A stretch of DNA of 64,000 nt from Glebionis coronaria (Eukaryota > Streptophyta > Magnoliopsida > Asterales > Asteraceae). Numbering within the stretch: position 1 is the stretch's first letter; every line of letters starts with the position of its first letter. The stretch lies in NCBI GenBank assembly GCA_025667525.1, contig CM046879.1, positions 362,222,639 through 362,286,638 on the forward strand. The letters are read 5' to 3'. Shown one piece after another: positions 45,784 through 59,738 of the stretch. The translations under genes and the position numbers were made by a program. The notes beneath the pieces are model-generated. The model was not told the DNA's origin. It made no database searches and worked only from the letters and a program-made list of their open reading frames with translations.

Positions 45784-46383
45784 GACAAGGCGGGGCCTTG
45801 GGATAGGTACATAGTGTGATCATCTATGGTACCATGGTGTTTGGTAAGGCTGGGGGCCTTGGATTTGGTTTGGAATGATTGATCTTGAATGTTAGTTGTT
45901 AATGCATACTTGTAACACATTGTCCATATGTTATTGTGTTGATGGTTGTTATTCACAGCTTATAACTGATTTAGCGTTGGAGTCTAAACCTATGACTCTC
46001 ACCAACTTTATGTTGACGTGTATTAGTGTCTCTTTCAGGTGATGCTATGGGTAAGGATGAGAATTAAGTGGCTAGGATTTGGAGAGCGTAGGAATGCATA
46101 TAGAAGGATATCCCCGTTTCCTTCTTAGTTTTTATTTGTTCATTTAATAAGGGATACAGTGGCATACATATATTTGTTTTGGTTATGTTACTTGTTTGTC
46201 TTGGGTAAGAGGTAGGACTGTTACCTACTTACCTAGACTCCTGCATTTGATGAGATATTGTGATGACTTTTGTGTCACCATTTTATGATATTTCTTATTT
46301 CATATAGTTATCTCTATAGACACGCCAAGTTGTGATGATATCCATACGTCGCGCCCTATATTCCGCCATGGTGGGGTGTGACA
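45784..46383 (+). repeat. Tekay-type LTR (family 2), right part
   Basis: Continues the LTR from 35870 and parallels 51350-52025: the GACAAGGCGGGGCCTT block, CTTGGGTAAGAGGTA, and the end GGTGGGGTGTGACA. Athila gag follows without a primer site, so this is a 3' or solo LTR that landed in Athila. Confidence 0.82.
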
Positions 46384-47470
46384 AGTGTCCTCATCACGGT
46401 TTTTCCGACTTGCATCAAATTGACACGTTTTACAATGGTTTAAATGATCATGAAAGGGATTATCTAAATGCCGCCGCTGGTGATAATTTTTTGTGTAAAA
46501 CGGTTGAGGAAGTGTTTTTGATAATTGAGAATAGATCTAAAGTGTATAGTCCTCGTAACACATCGAGTGTTCGTAAGGCTTCGTCTTCGGCTTCACCTTC
46601 TTTGTCCAATACCATTGATGCTTGCCAAATTAAGGCGAACTTAGGAAACAAAATCTTTGATAAACTTAAAAGACTTTTAATTTAATTCAAAGTTGGTGAA
46701 CAAAGTGCTCCCGCTACGGATAAAGAGGTTGAGGTTTCATGTATGTATTGTGGTGGAGGTCATGATTTCTCCGAGTGCATTACCAACGGTGGTAACACTT
46801 CGAGTGCCTACGCGGCCACGGGAACTTACAACCAAAACGGTCAAGTTACCCGCTCCAATCAATTGACTCCACCGGGTTTTGCTCCCAATCAAAATGCTAA
46901 CAATAACTATTGAAACAATCAAGTTGGTTTCAAAAACAATTACAAAGGAAACAACTATGGAAATCAAGGGGCTAATAACAATCAAGTTTCAAACAAAAAT
47001 CAAAACAATGATTTTCAAAACAACAACAAGGGTTTGCAAACCTTAAAAGATCTTCCAAATGAATTTGTTGAATACGAAAATGGAAACGATGCTAGGTTTG
47101 ATAATATTCAAAGAGAGATCATTAGCCTAAGATCCGAGTTTAAGAAAGACTTGAAAAAGGAGGTGAAAAACGAGTTAGCAAATGAGCTTAAGATCCATAC
47201 AAACAAAATGGAGGGAAATGTAACTAGGTTACAACAAAACCAACAAAAAATGGAACAAGGGCAACATGAAATAAAACAAGAGATGATTAAGGCCGAGAAG
47301 AGGCAATATATGGTTGAGGATAAAATTTGATCTATGTTTGAGGCTATAATGTGCAAACCGTCTTCGAGTAGTCTTCCTAGCAATACCATATCGAACCCTA
47401 AGGGAGAGATGAAAGTGATTACCACACGAAGTGGTAAGACACTTAAGGAACCGACTCCTTAACCAATTTC
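46384..47470 (+). pseudogene. Athila gag fragment
   Basis: Starts mid-protein with CPHHGFSDLHQIDTFYNGLNDHERDYLNAAAG, a strong Athila gag signature. A knuckle of the CX2CX3HX4C form (CMYCGGGHDFSEC) follows, then an Asn/Gln-rich region and a charged coiled coil (47100-47330, LKKEVKNELANELKIHTNKMEG). One frame holds throughout, broken only by stops near 46682, 46913, 47328 and 47460, mostly single-base changes. The apparent start at 46332 lies in the LTR and is chance. Confidence 0.85.
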
Positions 47471-48773
47471 TCCTACGAAGGATGCAATTGAGGAAGAACC
47501 CGAGGTGGTGGTCAAAAAGGAGCATGTCCCAATCCCACGAAGGACCGCTCATGCCACACCTACGGTTGACCCATTACCACATTTGGAACCCGAGATTCCA
47601 AAGGCTATGCCTATGCCTCAACCCACACCACCTTTTCCCTATCCCTCGAGACTTGGAAAGGAGAAATGCCAAGAGCGAGATAATTACCAATTTGAGCTTT
47701 TTATGAAAATGTTTCGTGACGTTCATTTTAATGTGAGTTTTGCCGATGCTTTGGTCATGATGCATCGATTTGCCGCTAACTTTAAGAGTATGTTGAACAA
47801 CATGGAGAAATTGCAACAATTGTCTAGTTTTTTTCTGGTTTATCTTAACCGCATACCTCAAAAACTCAGTGATCCCGGTAAATTCTTAATTCCTTGTGCA
47901 ATCCAAGATATGGAAGAATGTTATGCCTTGGCCGATCTTGGTGCTAGTATTAACTTGATGCCACTTGCAATCTTCAAGTAAATCAATCTTCCTAATCTTA
48001 CTCCTTCCCGCATGTGGACTGGCGGAAGACGTTTTTTTGAAAGTAGGAAAGTTCTATTATCCGGTAGACTTTATCGTTGTCGATATTCCCACGGATCCTC
48101 AAGTTCCTCTTATTTTAGGTTGTTTGTTTTTAGATACGTCTATGGCCTTAATTGATGTGTATGCTAGAAAGATCACCTTACGTTTCAATGACGAGGAACT
48201 TGTTATAAACGCAACTCAAAATTCTCCAATTTCTCATGTTTATTCCGTTGCTACCATAAACCTCATTGATATGATCGACATTCTTTGCGAGGAATTTTCA
48301 CAAGAAGTTCTAGGTTTTGGTGATGATGAAAATAGTGGCAATCCCACTATGCTTGATCCCATTCTTGATAATTCGACACCAACCTTCACTCCATTTGAAG
48401 GTGGTGGTTTTACATTAGAAGAATTCGATGTTCCACGTACTTGTGACGAAGACCTCGACAATGATGAGGACTTCTCGATTATGAAGGATTTTCATAATGA
48501 TTTCCCATTTCCTCCACTCGAAGAGGTTATGAGTATCGAGCCCAAATCATCAATTGAGGAACCACCTATCCTCGAGTTGAAAGATTTACCTCCTCACCTT
48601 GAATATGTATTTTTGCAGGAGGACGACAAGTTGCCGGTTATTATTGCGAAAGATCTTTCGAATGATGAAAAAACCGCACTTGTCGATGTTCTAAAGGATC
48701 ACAAAGGGGAACTGCGTGGAAGTTATCCGACATTAAGGGGATCGATCCCAAATTTTGTACCCACAAAATCTTA
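47471..48773 (+). pseudogene. Athila protease and PR-RT linker
   Basis: A proline-rich linker leads to IPYPSRLGKEK-like PYPSRLG, then the protease with catalytic ALADLGASINLMPL (about 47925). A deletion of roughly 40 bases, by comparison with the Athila-like copy at 57400, shifts the frame near 47985-48010. The rest of the domain (VDFIVVDIPTDPQVPLILGCLFL) is read in another frame. An acidic linker rich in Asp/Glu follows. Another shift lies at about 48735, before RT. Confidence 0.82.
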
Positions 48774-49321
48774 ATGGAAGAATATTACAAACCTACAATC
48801 CAATGTCAAAGGAGGGTGAACCCCAAAATTCACGACGTCATCAAAAAGGAAGTCCTAAAACTCCTTGACGCGGGAATGATTTACCCTATTTCCGATACCC
48901 CTTGGGTGAGTCGTATTCATTGTGTCCCTAAGAAGGGAGGAATGACCGTTGTGCCAAACGACGCCAACAAGTTAATTCAAACACAACTCGTGACCGGTTG
49001 GAGGGTGTGCATCGACTATCGTAAGTTGAATGACGCCACTCGTAAAGACCATTTTCCCTTGCCCTTCATGGATCAAATGTTGGAGCGTCTTGCGAAAAAC
49101 GATTTCTATTGTTTTTTAGATGGTTTTTCCGGTTACTTACAAATCCCCATCGATCCTCGTGATCAAGAAAAAACTACGTTTACGTGTCCATATAGAACGT
49201 TTGCCTATCGTAGAATGCCATTCGGACTTTGCAATGCACCGGGAACCTTTCAAAGGTGCATGATGGCTATTTTTCATGATATGATCGAGAAGACGATGGA
49301 AGTCTTCATGGATGACTTTCC
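48774..49321 (+). pseudogene. Athila RT, truncated in the catalytic loop
   Basis: Clear RT: RRVNPKIHDVIKKEVLKLLDAGMIYPISDTPWV, VCIDYRKLNDATRKDHFPLPF, FYCFLDGFSGYLQIPI and MPFGLCNAPGTFQRCMM. The sequence ends just after VFMDDF, the metal-binding pair, where the next element begins. Confidence 0.9.
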
Positions 49322-52025
<2,704 letters not shown>

Positions 52026-52028
52026 GAA

Positions 52029-52042
52029 TGGTATCAAGAGAC
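52029..52042 (+). other. Primer binding site (tRNA-iMet)
   Basis: TGGTATCAAGAGAC, three bases after the LTR end. Confidence 0.85.
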
Positions 52043-52419
52043 AATGGTGATAGAGAATTAGGTTTCCTAGTCTAGTAGCCTAGTCTATAGCTTAAGGGTC
52101 CCTGCATATAGGCGTCATAGGAGTATGTGTGGATTTTATATTAATTAAAGCTTTCTGCATGTTATTGGTTTTTACTTGCGATGTTTGTTAAGTTTTGAAT
52201 AGTATGGGTTGAACCATAGTAGTTCATACTTAGCCACATGTTATTTTCTTTCGGTTGTGACTAGTGCAGGTTGAACCATAATCATCCACGCTAGTCATTG
52301 TTGTTTTTTGCTTAAATTGTACATTATAGTACATAATTTGGTACATGGTAGTTTCTGTCTTTTGTTAATTTATTTTATATACCTGAGGTATAGTATTTTT
52401 CTTTTGATGTTTAAGTCAT
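52043..52419 (+). other. Decayed Tekay-type leader
   Basis: No frame. It precedes the Athila-like insertion and continues at 61632. The repeated GGTTGAACCATA near 52210 and 52270 is the only visible structure. Confidence 0.6.
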
Positions 52420-52424
52420 GTTCC
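52420..52424. repeat. Target site duplication GTTCC (left)
   Basis: Matches 61627-61631. Confidence 0.9.
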
Positions 52425-54297
52425 TGATACAAGGCTTTTGGCCAGGTAAAAAGATTCGTTGATGTGTGTCTAATCGAATTGATCTGGTTAACTATGCGAC
52501 TCAGTCGTTCTTTGGTGAAACAAATAGTTGTGTCGTTGTAGTAATTTTAAAGGTGAAAAGACTTAAAACTAAATGACGTGTAAAATAAATCTATGCTCGA
52601 AATTAAAATAAAAGACGAGTATTAAAAAGCGTGACGAGAAGTTAAAGGGACTAAAAGTAAAAAACGCAAACTAAAATCTATCTAAGGCAAACTTAAAACG
52701 CAACTAAATCTTAACCTAAGGCTAGGCTAAAATAAATCTAAGGCAAATAATCTTATAGTGCGACTAAGAAAAAGGCGAGAAAAGTAAAGCTTGAAAATTA
52801 AAAAATCAAAAACAAAAACTAAAAAGAACCTGAAAACAGCTCATTCGGAATAATCCTTCGTTCAGAATAATCACTCATCCGGAATGTCACCTTCGTTCGG
52901 AATGATTCTCCTTCACTCGGAATATTTACCAAAATCCTTGATCCGGAACAAATTCTCTATTCGGAATATGTCACTTATCCGTAATAAATCCTTCGTTCGG
53001 AACTTTTATTGATTCGGAACTTCAATCGGTTCGGAATTTCCTAAGCCAAAGCCTTGATTCGGAACCCTTGGTTCGGAACTTTCTTAAACGGAACTTCTTG
53101 AACGAAACCCTTGGTTTGGAACTTGCTGAATCGGAACCCTTGGTTCGGAACTCACTGATTCGGAACTTTTGAATGTTCCGAATGAGACCCCTCTTCACTG
53201 ATCCGGAATACTTCCGGATGAAAAAATAGTTGTTCTGGAACTTGGTTCGGAACTTTCTTGGTTCGGAACTTCTACTGGTTCGGAAAAAGTTCCGAATGAA
53301 CAATTCTTGATTCGGAACTTTGAATGTTCTGAATGAAGGTGTTGATCCGGAATACTTTGACTTGATCCAGAACTTTACCTGGGAAAAGATCAGTAACAAC
53401 ACACAACGAAGAACAAGGGAACACAAAATAGCACGAATCTAGACAAACTTAATCAAAATCAACCAAAAAAATTAAATCAAACTAAACACAAAACATCTAC
53501 TAATGATAATCAAACAATCCAAAACAATCAACCTAACAAATATAACAAAAATAATCAAAACCCACTTAAATAAATCAATCAAAATCAAGAACAAGAACAT
53601 AAACAATAAAGCATGAAGATTAAGATCAAATAAAGAAAGGTAGATAGGAGATTAACAAGAAAAGTAAAGATTGACAAGAATTAAAAGAGAAACTTACTTA
53701 AAATTAAATGTAATTAAGGTGCAAGACAATTAAGGTAAATGACATGTAATTAAATGACAAGGAAAGTAAAATGGAAGAACTAATTGTCACTATTAGCCAA
53801 CAAATCTAATGAATGAAATCCTAAACAATATATAGGGGAGGATTAAGGAGTGCTTAGGAAGCTTCCTCCCCTCCTTCATTTTTCCTTAATTGCACTCTTA
53901 AGTCCTTAAGCCTTTTAATCTTCTTAATCTTGGGCTTTAATGACTTTGTCTCAGGATTTCTTCAAACTCGTCTTGTAATTATTCAATAAATTAGACTTGA
54001 GTTTTTCGGCTTTTGATAAACTTCCGTCTTTTGACTTTTTCTTCGATAAATCTTCAGAATTGATCTTAGACTTCCGTTCTTTTTGCACTCTTGACTTCTT
54101 GACTTCGTCTTTCATCTTTTTCTTCAATAAAAGCCCGTGAATGCCCGTGTTTTCTCCACTTTTCACCTTTTCGTCCTAAATCACAACAAAAACACAAACC
54201 ACGCATAATTCCGACATAAATGACATAAAATACACGTTTTGGCCCGGTTATTATTGTAATTAAGTTGTAAAAAGGATGCGTGTTTACACACCTATCA
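52425..54297 (-). repeat. Athila-like 3' LTR (1873 bp)
   Basis: Plus-strand limits TGATACAAGG and CACCTATCA. It holds a block rich in TTCGGAAC and CCGGAAT motifs (about 52845-53370). Frames 53022-53426 and 53951-54335 recur in the other LTR and are not genes. Confidence 0.92.
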
Positions 54298-54312
54298 AAT
54301 CCCCTACACTTG
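54298..54312 (-). other. Polypurine tract of Athila-like element
   Basis: Minus-strand AAGTGTAGGGGATT lies at the LTR edge. Related CCCCTACACTT tracts recur at about 55906 and 55960. Confidence 0.75.
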
Positions 54313-56072
54313 ACCATTGCAATGTCCTCATGCAATGCATTAGTTACAAAGAACGTTTACACTTCTCATCACAATCAATCCATAATGGCCTTTATTAAAG
54401 AGATAGAAAATTATAAACATACAAAGTAAAGAAATCAAAAACATACCTTCGGGTTTTGGAAATGTCATGAATGATCATCATCCTCAAGTTTTCACTTTCT
54501 CCAAACCAAGCTTAAAAACGAGATCATTGTTATTATAAGTTAGCAAACTAACACGAACTCATGTGGGCCAATTACTTACTTAGACTCCCTTATTCCTAGG
54601 TGTATCTCTTATATTTTATTATTGTCTTGAATGATCACGAGGATGCATTGTTTGACTTATTTCGATAGTTATTAAGTCTGAAAATAAAGTGAACGATTTA
54701 ATCAATAGTTAGCTAAAGGACAAAATCTTTTAAAACTGCTTCTCGGGACCTCAAACAGTTCATATCTTGGCATAACTCGCTTGGCGATTTGAGACCTTTA
54801 TCGGACCGATATTTGGCAGCGACTTCATACTTCAAACCTTGAGAGACGTTCATGAAATAATGGTCTTCTCTTCATATAGGAATTTCTTCACTTGAAGTTT
54901 TGAGAGATTCATATTTGGACCACGACTTCTTCATTTTTCTCCAATCTTTATTTTGGACTTTGATATACAACGATCCGCCTCCTTTTTGGACTTGGCTTCA
55001 TTTATCCTCATACCTTGCTAGGGTCTTTTGGGGCATTTTTGCTTTTCGTCATGTGTCTCGATCCTTCATATTGATCTTTGATAAATGATTCTTCACATCA
55101 CTTTGGATCTTTAGCAACAAAATATAGCCCTCATGTCTTGTTAGGACCTTTTTGGACTCGCCAATCTTCGCATCCCGCTTCAATAAGTTATGCCTTGGCT
55201 ATGAAATCTAATCCATACCGAGAAACTTTTAAACGATCTTGGGCTAGAAGCTAAGTAACTTTTTAAATCGTACAACCTTATTTATTGTAGATAAATTTAT
55301 TAGCAAGCGATGGGAGAATAGGCTTATAATTAACTCACATAAATTCACGAAAGAATACCAAACTTATAATTTACTCTATCATCTCTCGTTCTCCACAGTT
55401 TAAAATCTCAAGGAATGAGACTCGTGGATGCTTAGCCTATTAAATCAAAGTTTTGGGTTTTCGAGTCGTCTATAGGATCTTGCAAACTCTTAGACTTTTT
55501 CAAGTTTAGAAATCGCATTTTAAAGTTCCCTTGATAAACGACTCTCTAGGATCAATTATAGGAACTTGCGAAAAGTTCTTGTTCTTAACCCGTGCGAGTT
55601 AAGACTTTCGCGTTTTATAGCTCCCTATATAAAAGCCTAGCAAAACTTGACTTAAACACGTTAAGGATACTAGCTAGAGTAAACTTAGATAAGAAAACTC
55701 GGGTTGAGTCAAAAGATTCACAACGTTTGAAAATTAAAACCACTTTATTCAAAATTAATTCTAGCAAAGAAGAAAAATAACTATACAAAGGAAAAAAACT
55801 AATAGGCCAAAATAGATCAAAAAATTTGAAAAATGTCGAAAATTGATTTTCCGGTTAAAATGAAGACAAATACAAGGAAAAGACCACTTAACTTTGATAG
55901 AAGTCCCCCCTACACTTAATATAAACATTGTCCTCAATGTTTAAGCATGTGGGAGTAAACTCCCCTACACTTAGGACATTGTGCACGTTGTTTAAATCTC
56001 GCTAAGGAAAAGACAACTAAAGAGATTCCTATTTTAATATTGAGAAATATAAAATAGTGAATCGAAAAGAGT
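54313..56072 (-). other. Athila-like 3' non-coding region
   Basis: No coding frame supported. Parts at 54560-54680 and 55310-55400 match, in reverse, the internal region at 16200-17050. Three CCCCTACACTT-type purine tracts (54300, 55906, 55960) lie in it. Confidence 0.7.
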
Positions 56073-56951
56073 TTAGGATAGAACCGGGAAGAAGGGAACA
56101 CGGGAGCACGGGTCGTCAAGAATCATCAAGAGTGGATCATTGAAGCTCGAATCCCTGAATAATAGAAGAGAGGAAATAGCAAACACTAACGGGTCTCCCC
56201 TACACTTAGGATAAATAAAGCTAAAAGATAGATACATGGGTTGCCTCCCAAGAAGCGCTTGATTTTTGTTAACCGAGTCGTGAGCCTGACTCGACCTTGA
56301 GTACCATAGGAAGAAGCATGAAATATATCCACCAGGATCAAAGACATAGTTTTCGTCCATCAAATAGCACAAGCTTAAGGCGAACAAGGCAAGCCAAAGA
56401 AGGATAGGAAAGGTTCCCTTAAGCAAAGATGGAGCACGGTGGAAGCAAGGGTGAAGTGGTGAAAGCAGATTTCCATAAGTTCCAAAGATATTTCTTTTTA
56501 TTTCATTAGGTGGATACTGAGATGGCTGAAGAATATCAATACCGGGGTCGAACACCTTTTCCTTTAAGGGAAAATAGCACTCAGGCTCAGCAGAATGTGA
56601 AGAAGATCCACGAAGAAGATGCACTACCTCGTCCTCAGAAGGGGGACAAAAAGGTGTTAACTCATACGTGCTGCGGATGTCGGTGTCGACCGGTTGCTTC
56701 TCCTTTGAAAGAATTTTCTTCAAATCCAAAGTAGGATTAAGACGATAATCTTCAAAATCAAAAGGAGGAGCATCACTCTCATGAGGGAAGTAAGTATTAA
56801 GAAAAGCAGAGAAATCTTCCTCAAATGAGTAATCGTCCAAAGTAGGATCGAGTGATGGCGGAGGATCTTCATCATGTGAAGAATCACTCGAAAGAGTATC
56901 GGCCTCATCAAAATCATCAAAAGTGGCATCTCGGGATACTCGAAAGTACAA
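56073..56951 (-). pseudogene. Athila-like distal frame (acidic, then hydrophobic)
   Basis: A 292-residue frame whose first 80 residues are acidic (DDFDEADTLSSDSSHDED). It continues the PR linker after a frameshift near 56930. A segment TFPILLWLALFALSLCYLM (about 56380) could span a membrane. After about 56300 the reading includes the AAGCGCTTCTTGGGAGGCAACCC motif, a non-coding landmark of Athila-type elements, so the C-terminal part is probably not protein. It may be the remains of what lay between PR and the 3' region once pol was deleted. Confidence 0.5.
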
Positions 56952-58276
56952 TCATCAAAATCATCTGAATTTGAGCTAGAATCATCATCATAAGCATCAA
57001 AGATCGGTGGAGAATCATAAATGGGAGAAGGGTCCAAATTGGAGAGAGAATCATCCACATCTTCTTCAAACAGTGGATTATCAATGCAAGAATCGAATAG
57101 AGGATTGTTGTAGACGACAAAATCATCAAGCACATTAATCATATTCGCAGATTCTCGTCCAAAGGATTTACTTGTAAGCTTCCCCATTTTGAAAACTTGT
57201 GCATCATCCCCGACTCCTAAGATTAACTCGCCTTCGGCAACATCAACTAAAGCTCGTCCGGTTCTCAAGAATGGCCGACCAAGTATTAAAGGAATACGAG
57301 GGTCCATTTCATAATCAACAATGACAAAGTCGACCGGGAAAGTAAATGTGCCAACTTTAATGAACACGTCTTCGGCAATACCAACGGGGTAAGCGAGAGT
57401 GCGATTTGCAAGTTCAAGAGTCATCTTTGTTGGAGTAAGTTCGGGTGATGATAGTGTTTTCCAAACACTCAAAGGCATAAGATTAATACTGGCCTCGAGA
57501 TCAGCTAGGGCAGTAAATTCTTCAGTTTCGTTAAAGAGGCAAGGCAACACAAAACGACCAGGATCTCCAAGCTTTTCTGGAAGTTCTTTAAGAATAACTG
57601 CAGAACAATTTTCATTTAAGCGTGTGTTGGCGAGGTCAATCAACTTCTCCTTCTTGTTAAGCACTTCCTTGAATTCTTTGACAAATTTCGGCATGTGGAC
57701 AACTGCTTCAACAAGGCTAATGTTGATGTTCATTTGAGAGAGCATCTTTACATAGCTCGACACTTGATAGTCATTCTTGGTTAGCTCGTTGGTCTTGCCT
57801 AGCCGTGAAGGATATGGGATGTTGGGTTTGGGTGGTGAAGGTGAAGGCGTAGCAGGTAAAGGTTGAGATGTTGAAGGGTTCTTCTTGGGGACATCGTCAT
57901 GACGAGGCGGAGACGGTAATGGTGTACTAATACTAGGTGTAGGAGGAGTAGGGATAAATGATGGTGGAGGAGGTGTAGATGATGGGGGTGGGATAGGTGG
58001 TCCTACTATGGTAACTCTACTACGAGTAGTAATAGCACTCACATTTGCTCGCGGATTGGTGACGGTGTTTGAAGGTAGAGAACTCGAAGAAGAAGGTTGA
58101 ATGGCGGGCAAGAAACTAGCAAGCATATTCTTCAAATCATTTGTTTGATTGCTGAAGGAGGATTGGATATTATCTCGAAGCTCGGATCTTATGTCATTCC
58201 CTTGCTTTGTGATATCTCTTTTCAGATTGATAATTTGGCTCTGCAGATTCTTGATTTTCTCACCTTGGGTTCTCAT
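56720..58276 (-). pseudogene. Athila-like gag C-terminus and protease
   Basis: Starts with a coiled-coil stretch (EKIKNLQSQIINLKRDI), then a long Ser/Pro linker, PYPSRLGKTNELTKND, and a protease domain. The catalytic motif reads ALADLEASINLMPL, with Glu where other Athila proteases, including that at 47925, have Gly. Further on come VDFVIVDYEMDPRIPLILGRPFLRTG and an acidic linker. The same frame as the upstream gag is used, separated from it by stops near 58488 and 58315. Confidence 0.85.
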
Positions 58277-58315
58277 TATGGCTTCAACATCGGGGTTAAT
58301 GGGTAGGGTTTGTTA

Positions 58316-59437
58316 AGCGGGTGGGTGATAAGGATTAGAAGCTCGTGGTGGGATTTGGTTGCTTCTATTGTAGTTGTTGGCGGGGTTTTGGTTTTGAGGA
58401 GACAAACCGGGTGAAAGGTAGTTGTTTGATCGGTAACTCAGCAAATTTCTATCCCCTTGTGGTCGAGCTTGGTAATTTTCTGGTGATTAATTACCATAAG
58501 CTGCATACACTTTTTCCGGATTTCCTTTAGTAGAAGGACAATCGATGTATGAGTGAGGACCGCCGCATGTTTCACAAGGATTAGCAACCGCTTTAACTTG
58601 TTGTTGTTGTTGGTTTGAAGCGAGAAGCAAGATACTTTTGTTCATTTCAGTCATCATGCGGGGGATTTCGGTCATGTCGGGGCTTGCTGAAGTAGAAGAA
58701 ACATTGACCCTCGGGTTGTTCCTTGAAGAAGCGGAGGAATCCCAGTTTTTATGATGAGTAGTCATGTTCTCAATTAGCTCTCTACACTCCTCGGGTCTCC
58801 TTTTTATAAATATGCCACCAGCGGCTGCATTAATCGTATCACGATCTCGAAAAGTCAATCCGTTTTAGAAAGTATCAATCAATGTGACTGGAAGCATGTT
58901 GTGGTTTGGACAACGATCAATCAAGACATTATATCTTTCCCAAGCATCAAAGAGAGATTCATCGGGGTCTTGCATGAAACCGCTGATTTGATTGCGAAGG
59001 CTCGTAACCATGGATGGTGGAAAGTAGCGCGACAAAAAGCGTTGAGTCATGTCATCCCAAGTATGAATTGAATTCTTCGCGAGACGATCAAACCATTTCT
59101 CGGCGTGGTGTGATAAAGTATGTGGGAAGAGTTGTAGGCGAAGAACATCCATTGTGGCACCGGGCAACTTCATGCTTTGGGTGATTGTAATGAACTTGTC
59201 GAGGTGTTTGTTGGCATCATCATCAGGCATTCCTCGAAAAGGATTTGTTTGCACTTGCTGAATCATGTGGTGCTTCAACGAAAACTCTGGAGCCGTGATT
59301 TACATCGGCGCAATCGGTCCTCCTCGTCCAAACATGGTAGGTTGACAAAGTTCCTCCATTGTCCAAAGATCGGGCTTTGGAAGAACATTGTTGTTATTGT
59401 TGAGATGCGGTGGATTATTGTTGTTGACACCTGCCAT
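58316..59437 (-). pseudogene. Athila-like gag N-terminal and central part
   Basis: The probable start is the ATG at 59437 (MAGVNN), followed by an Asn-rich leader. One frame runs throughout, with stops near 59300, 58867 and 58488. It carries TNPFRGMPDDDANKHLDKFITITQSMKLPG, LFPHTLSHHAEKWFDRL, RFLSRYFPPS and a CX2CX3HX4C knuckle (CETCGGPHSYIDC). The changes are mostly Tyr or Gln codons turned into TAA, as expected for point decay after insertion. Confidence 0.87.
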
Positions 59438-59721
59438 ACTTAAATCTTCTCGAGTCTCGGGCTATTGATAATTAGAAGATCTAGTACTCATACACCTACA
59501 AAGACAAAAGAAAACAATACCAAACACAAAGAGAATATATATACACAATAAAAATAAAATCTTTTTGGATTTTTGAAATTTTTAATTTTTATGGATTTTT
59601 ATCAATTTTTAATTTTTATGGTTTTTTGAATTTTTTAATCAAGAAAATAACGTTTACAAGTGAAAGGATCCCAAAAAGCAACGCGTCTTTCACAGAAAAC
59701 CGTTAATCTTTACGAAAAGAG

Positions 59722-59736
59722 CCGGCAGCGGCGCCA
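59722..59736 (-). other. Primer binding site (TGGCGCC type, Athila)
   Basis: Minus-strand TGGCGCCGCTGCCGG, two bases from the LTR edge. This type is usual for Athila. Confidence 0.88.
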
Positions 59737-59738
59737 TT

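Larger units (their letters stand above)
46384..49321 (+). mobile_element. Athila-like element, internal fragment (gag to RT)
   Basis: Coding remnants of gag, PR and half of RT in the plus orientation, cut on the left by a Tekay-type LTR and on the right by another, left-truncated LTR. LTRs, integrase and the start of gag are not in the window. Confidence 0.85.

Noticed and set aside
46332..46382. ATG at 46332 as the start of Athila gag
   Set aside because: It lies in the Tekay-type LTR end, and the same LTR sequence at 51980 has the same ATG without gag behind it.
53022..53426. Arg/Phe/Ser-rich frame in the Athila LTR
   Set aside because: Produced by the TTCGGAAC motif block; the copy in the other LTR (60509-60757) is broken differently.
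56300..56420. Possible envelope-like protein from the hydrophobic segment near 56380
   Set aside because: One hydrophobic stretch in a frame that soon enters a known non-coding landmark is not enough; no signal peptide or second segment is seen.
56510..56734. Plus-strand frame of 74 residues at 56510
   Set aside because: Shadow of the minus-strand Athila-like frame; no independent support.
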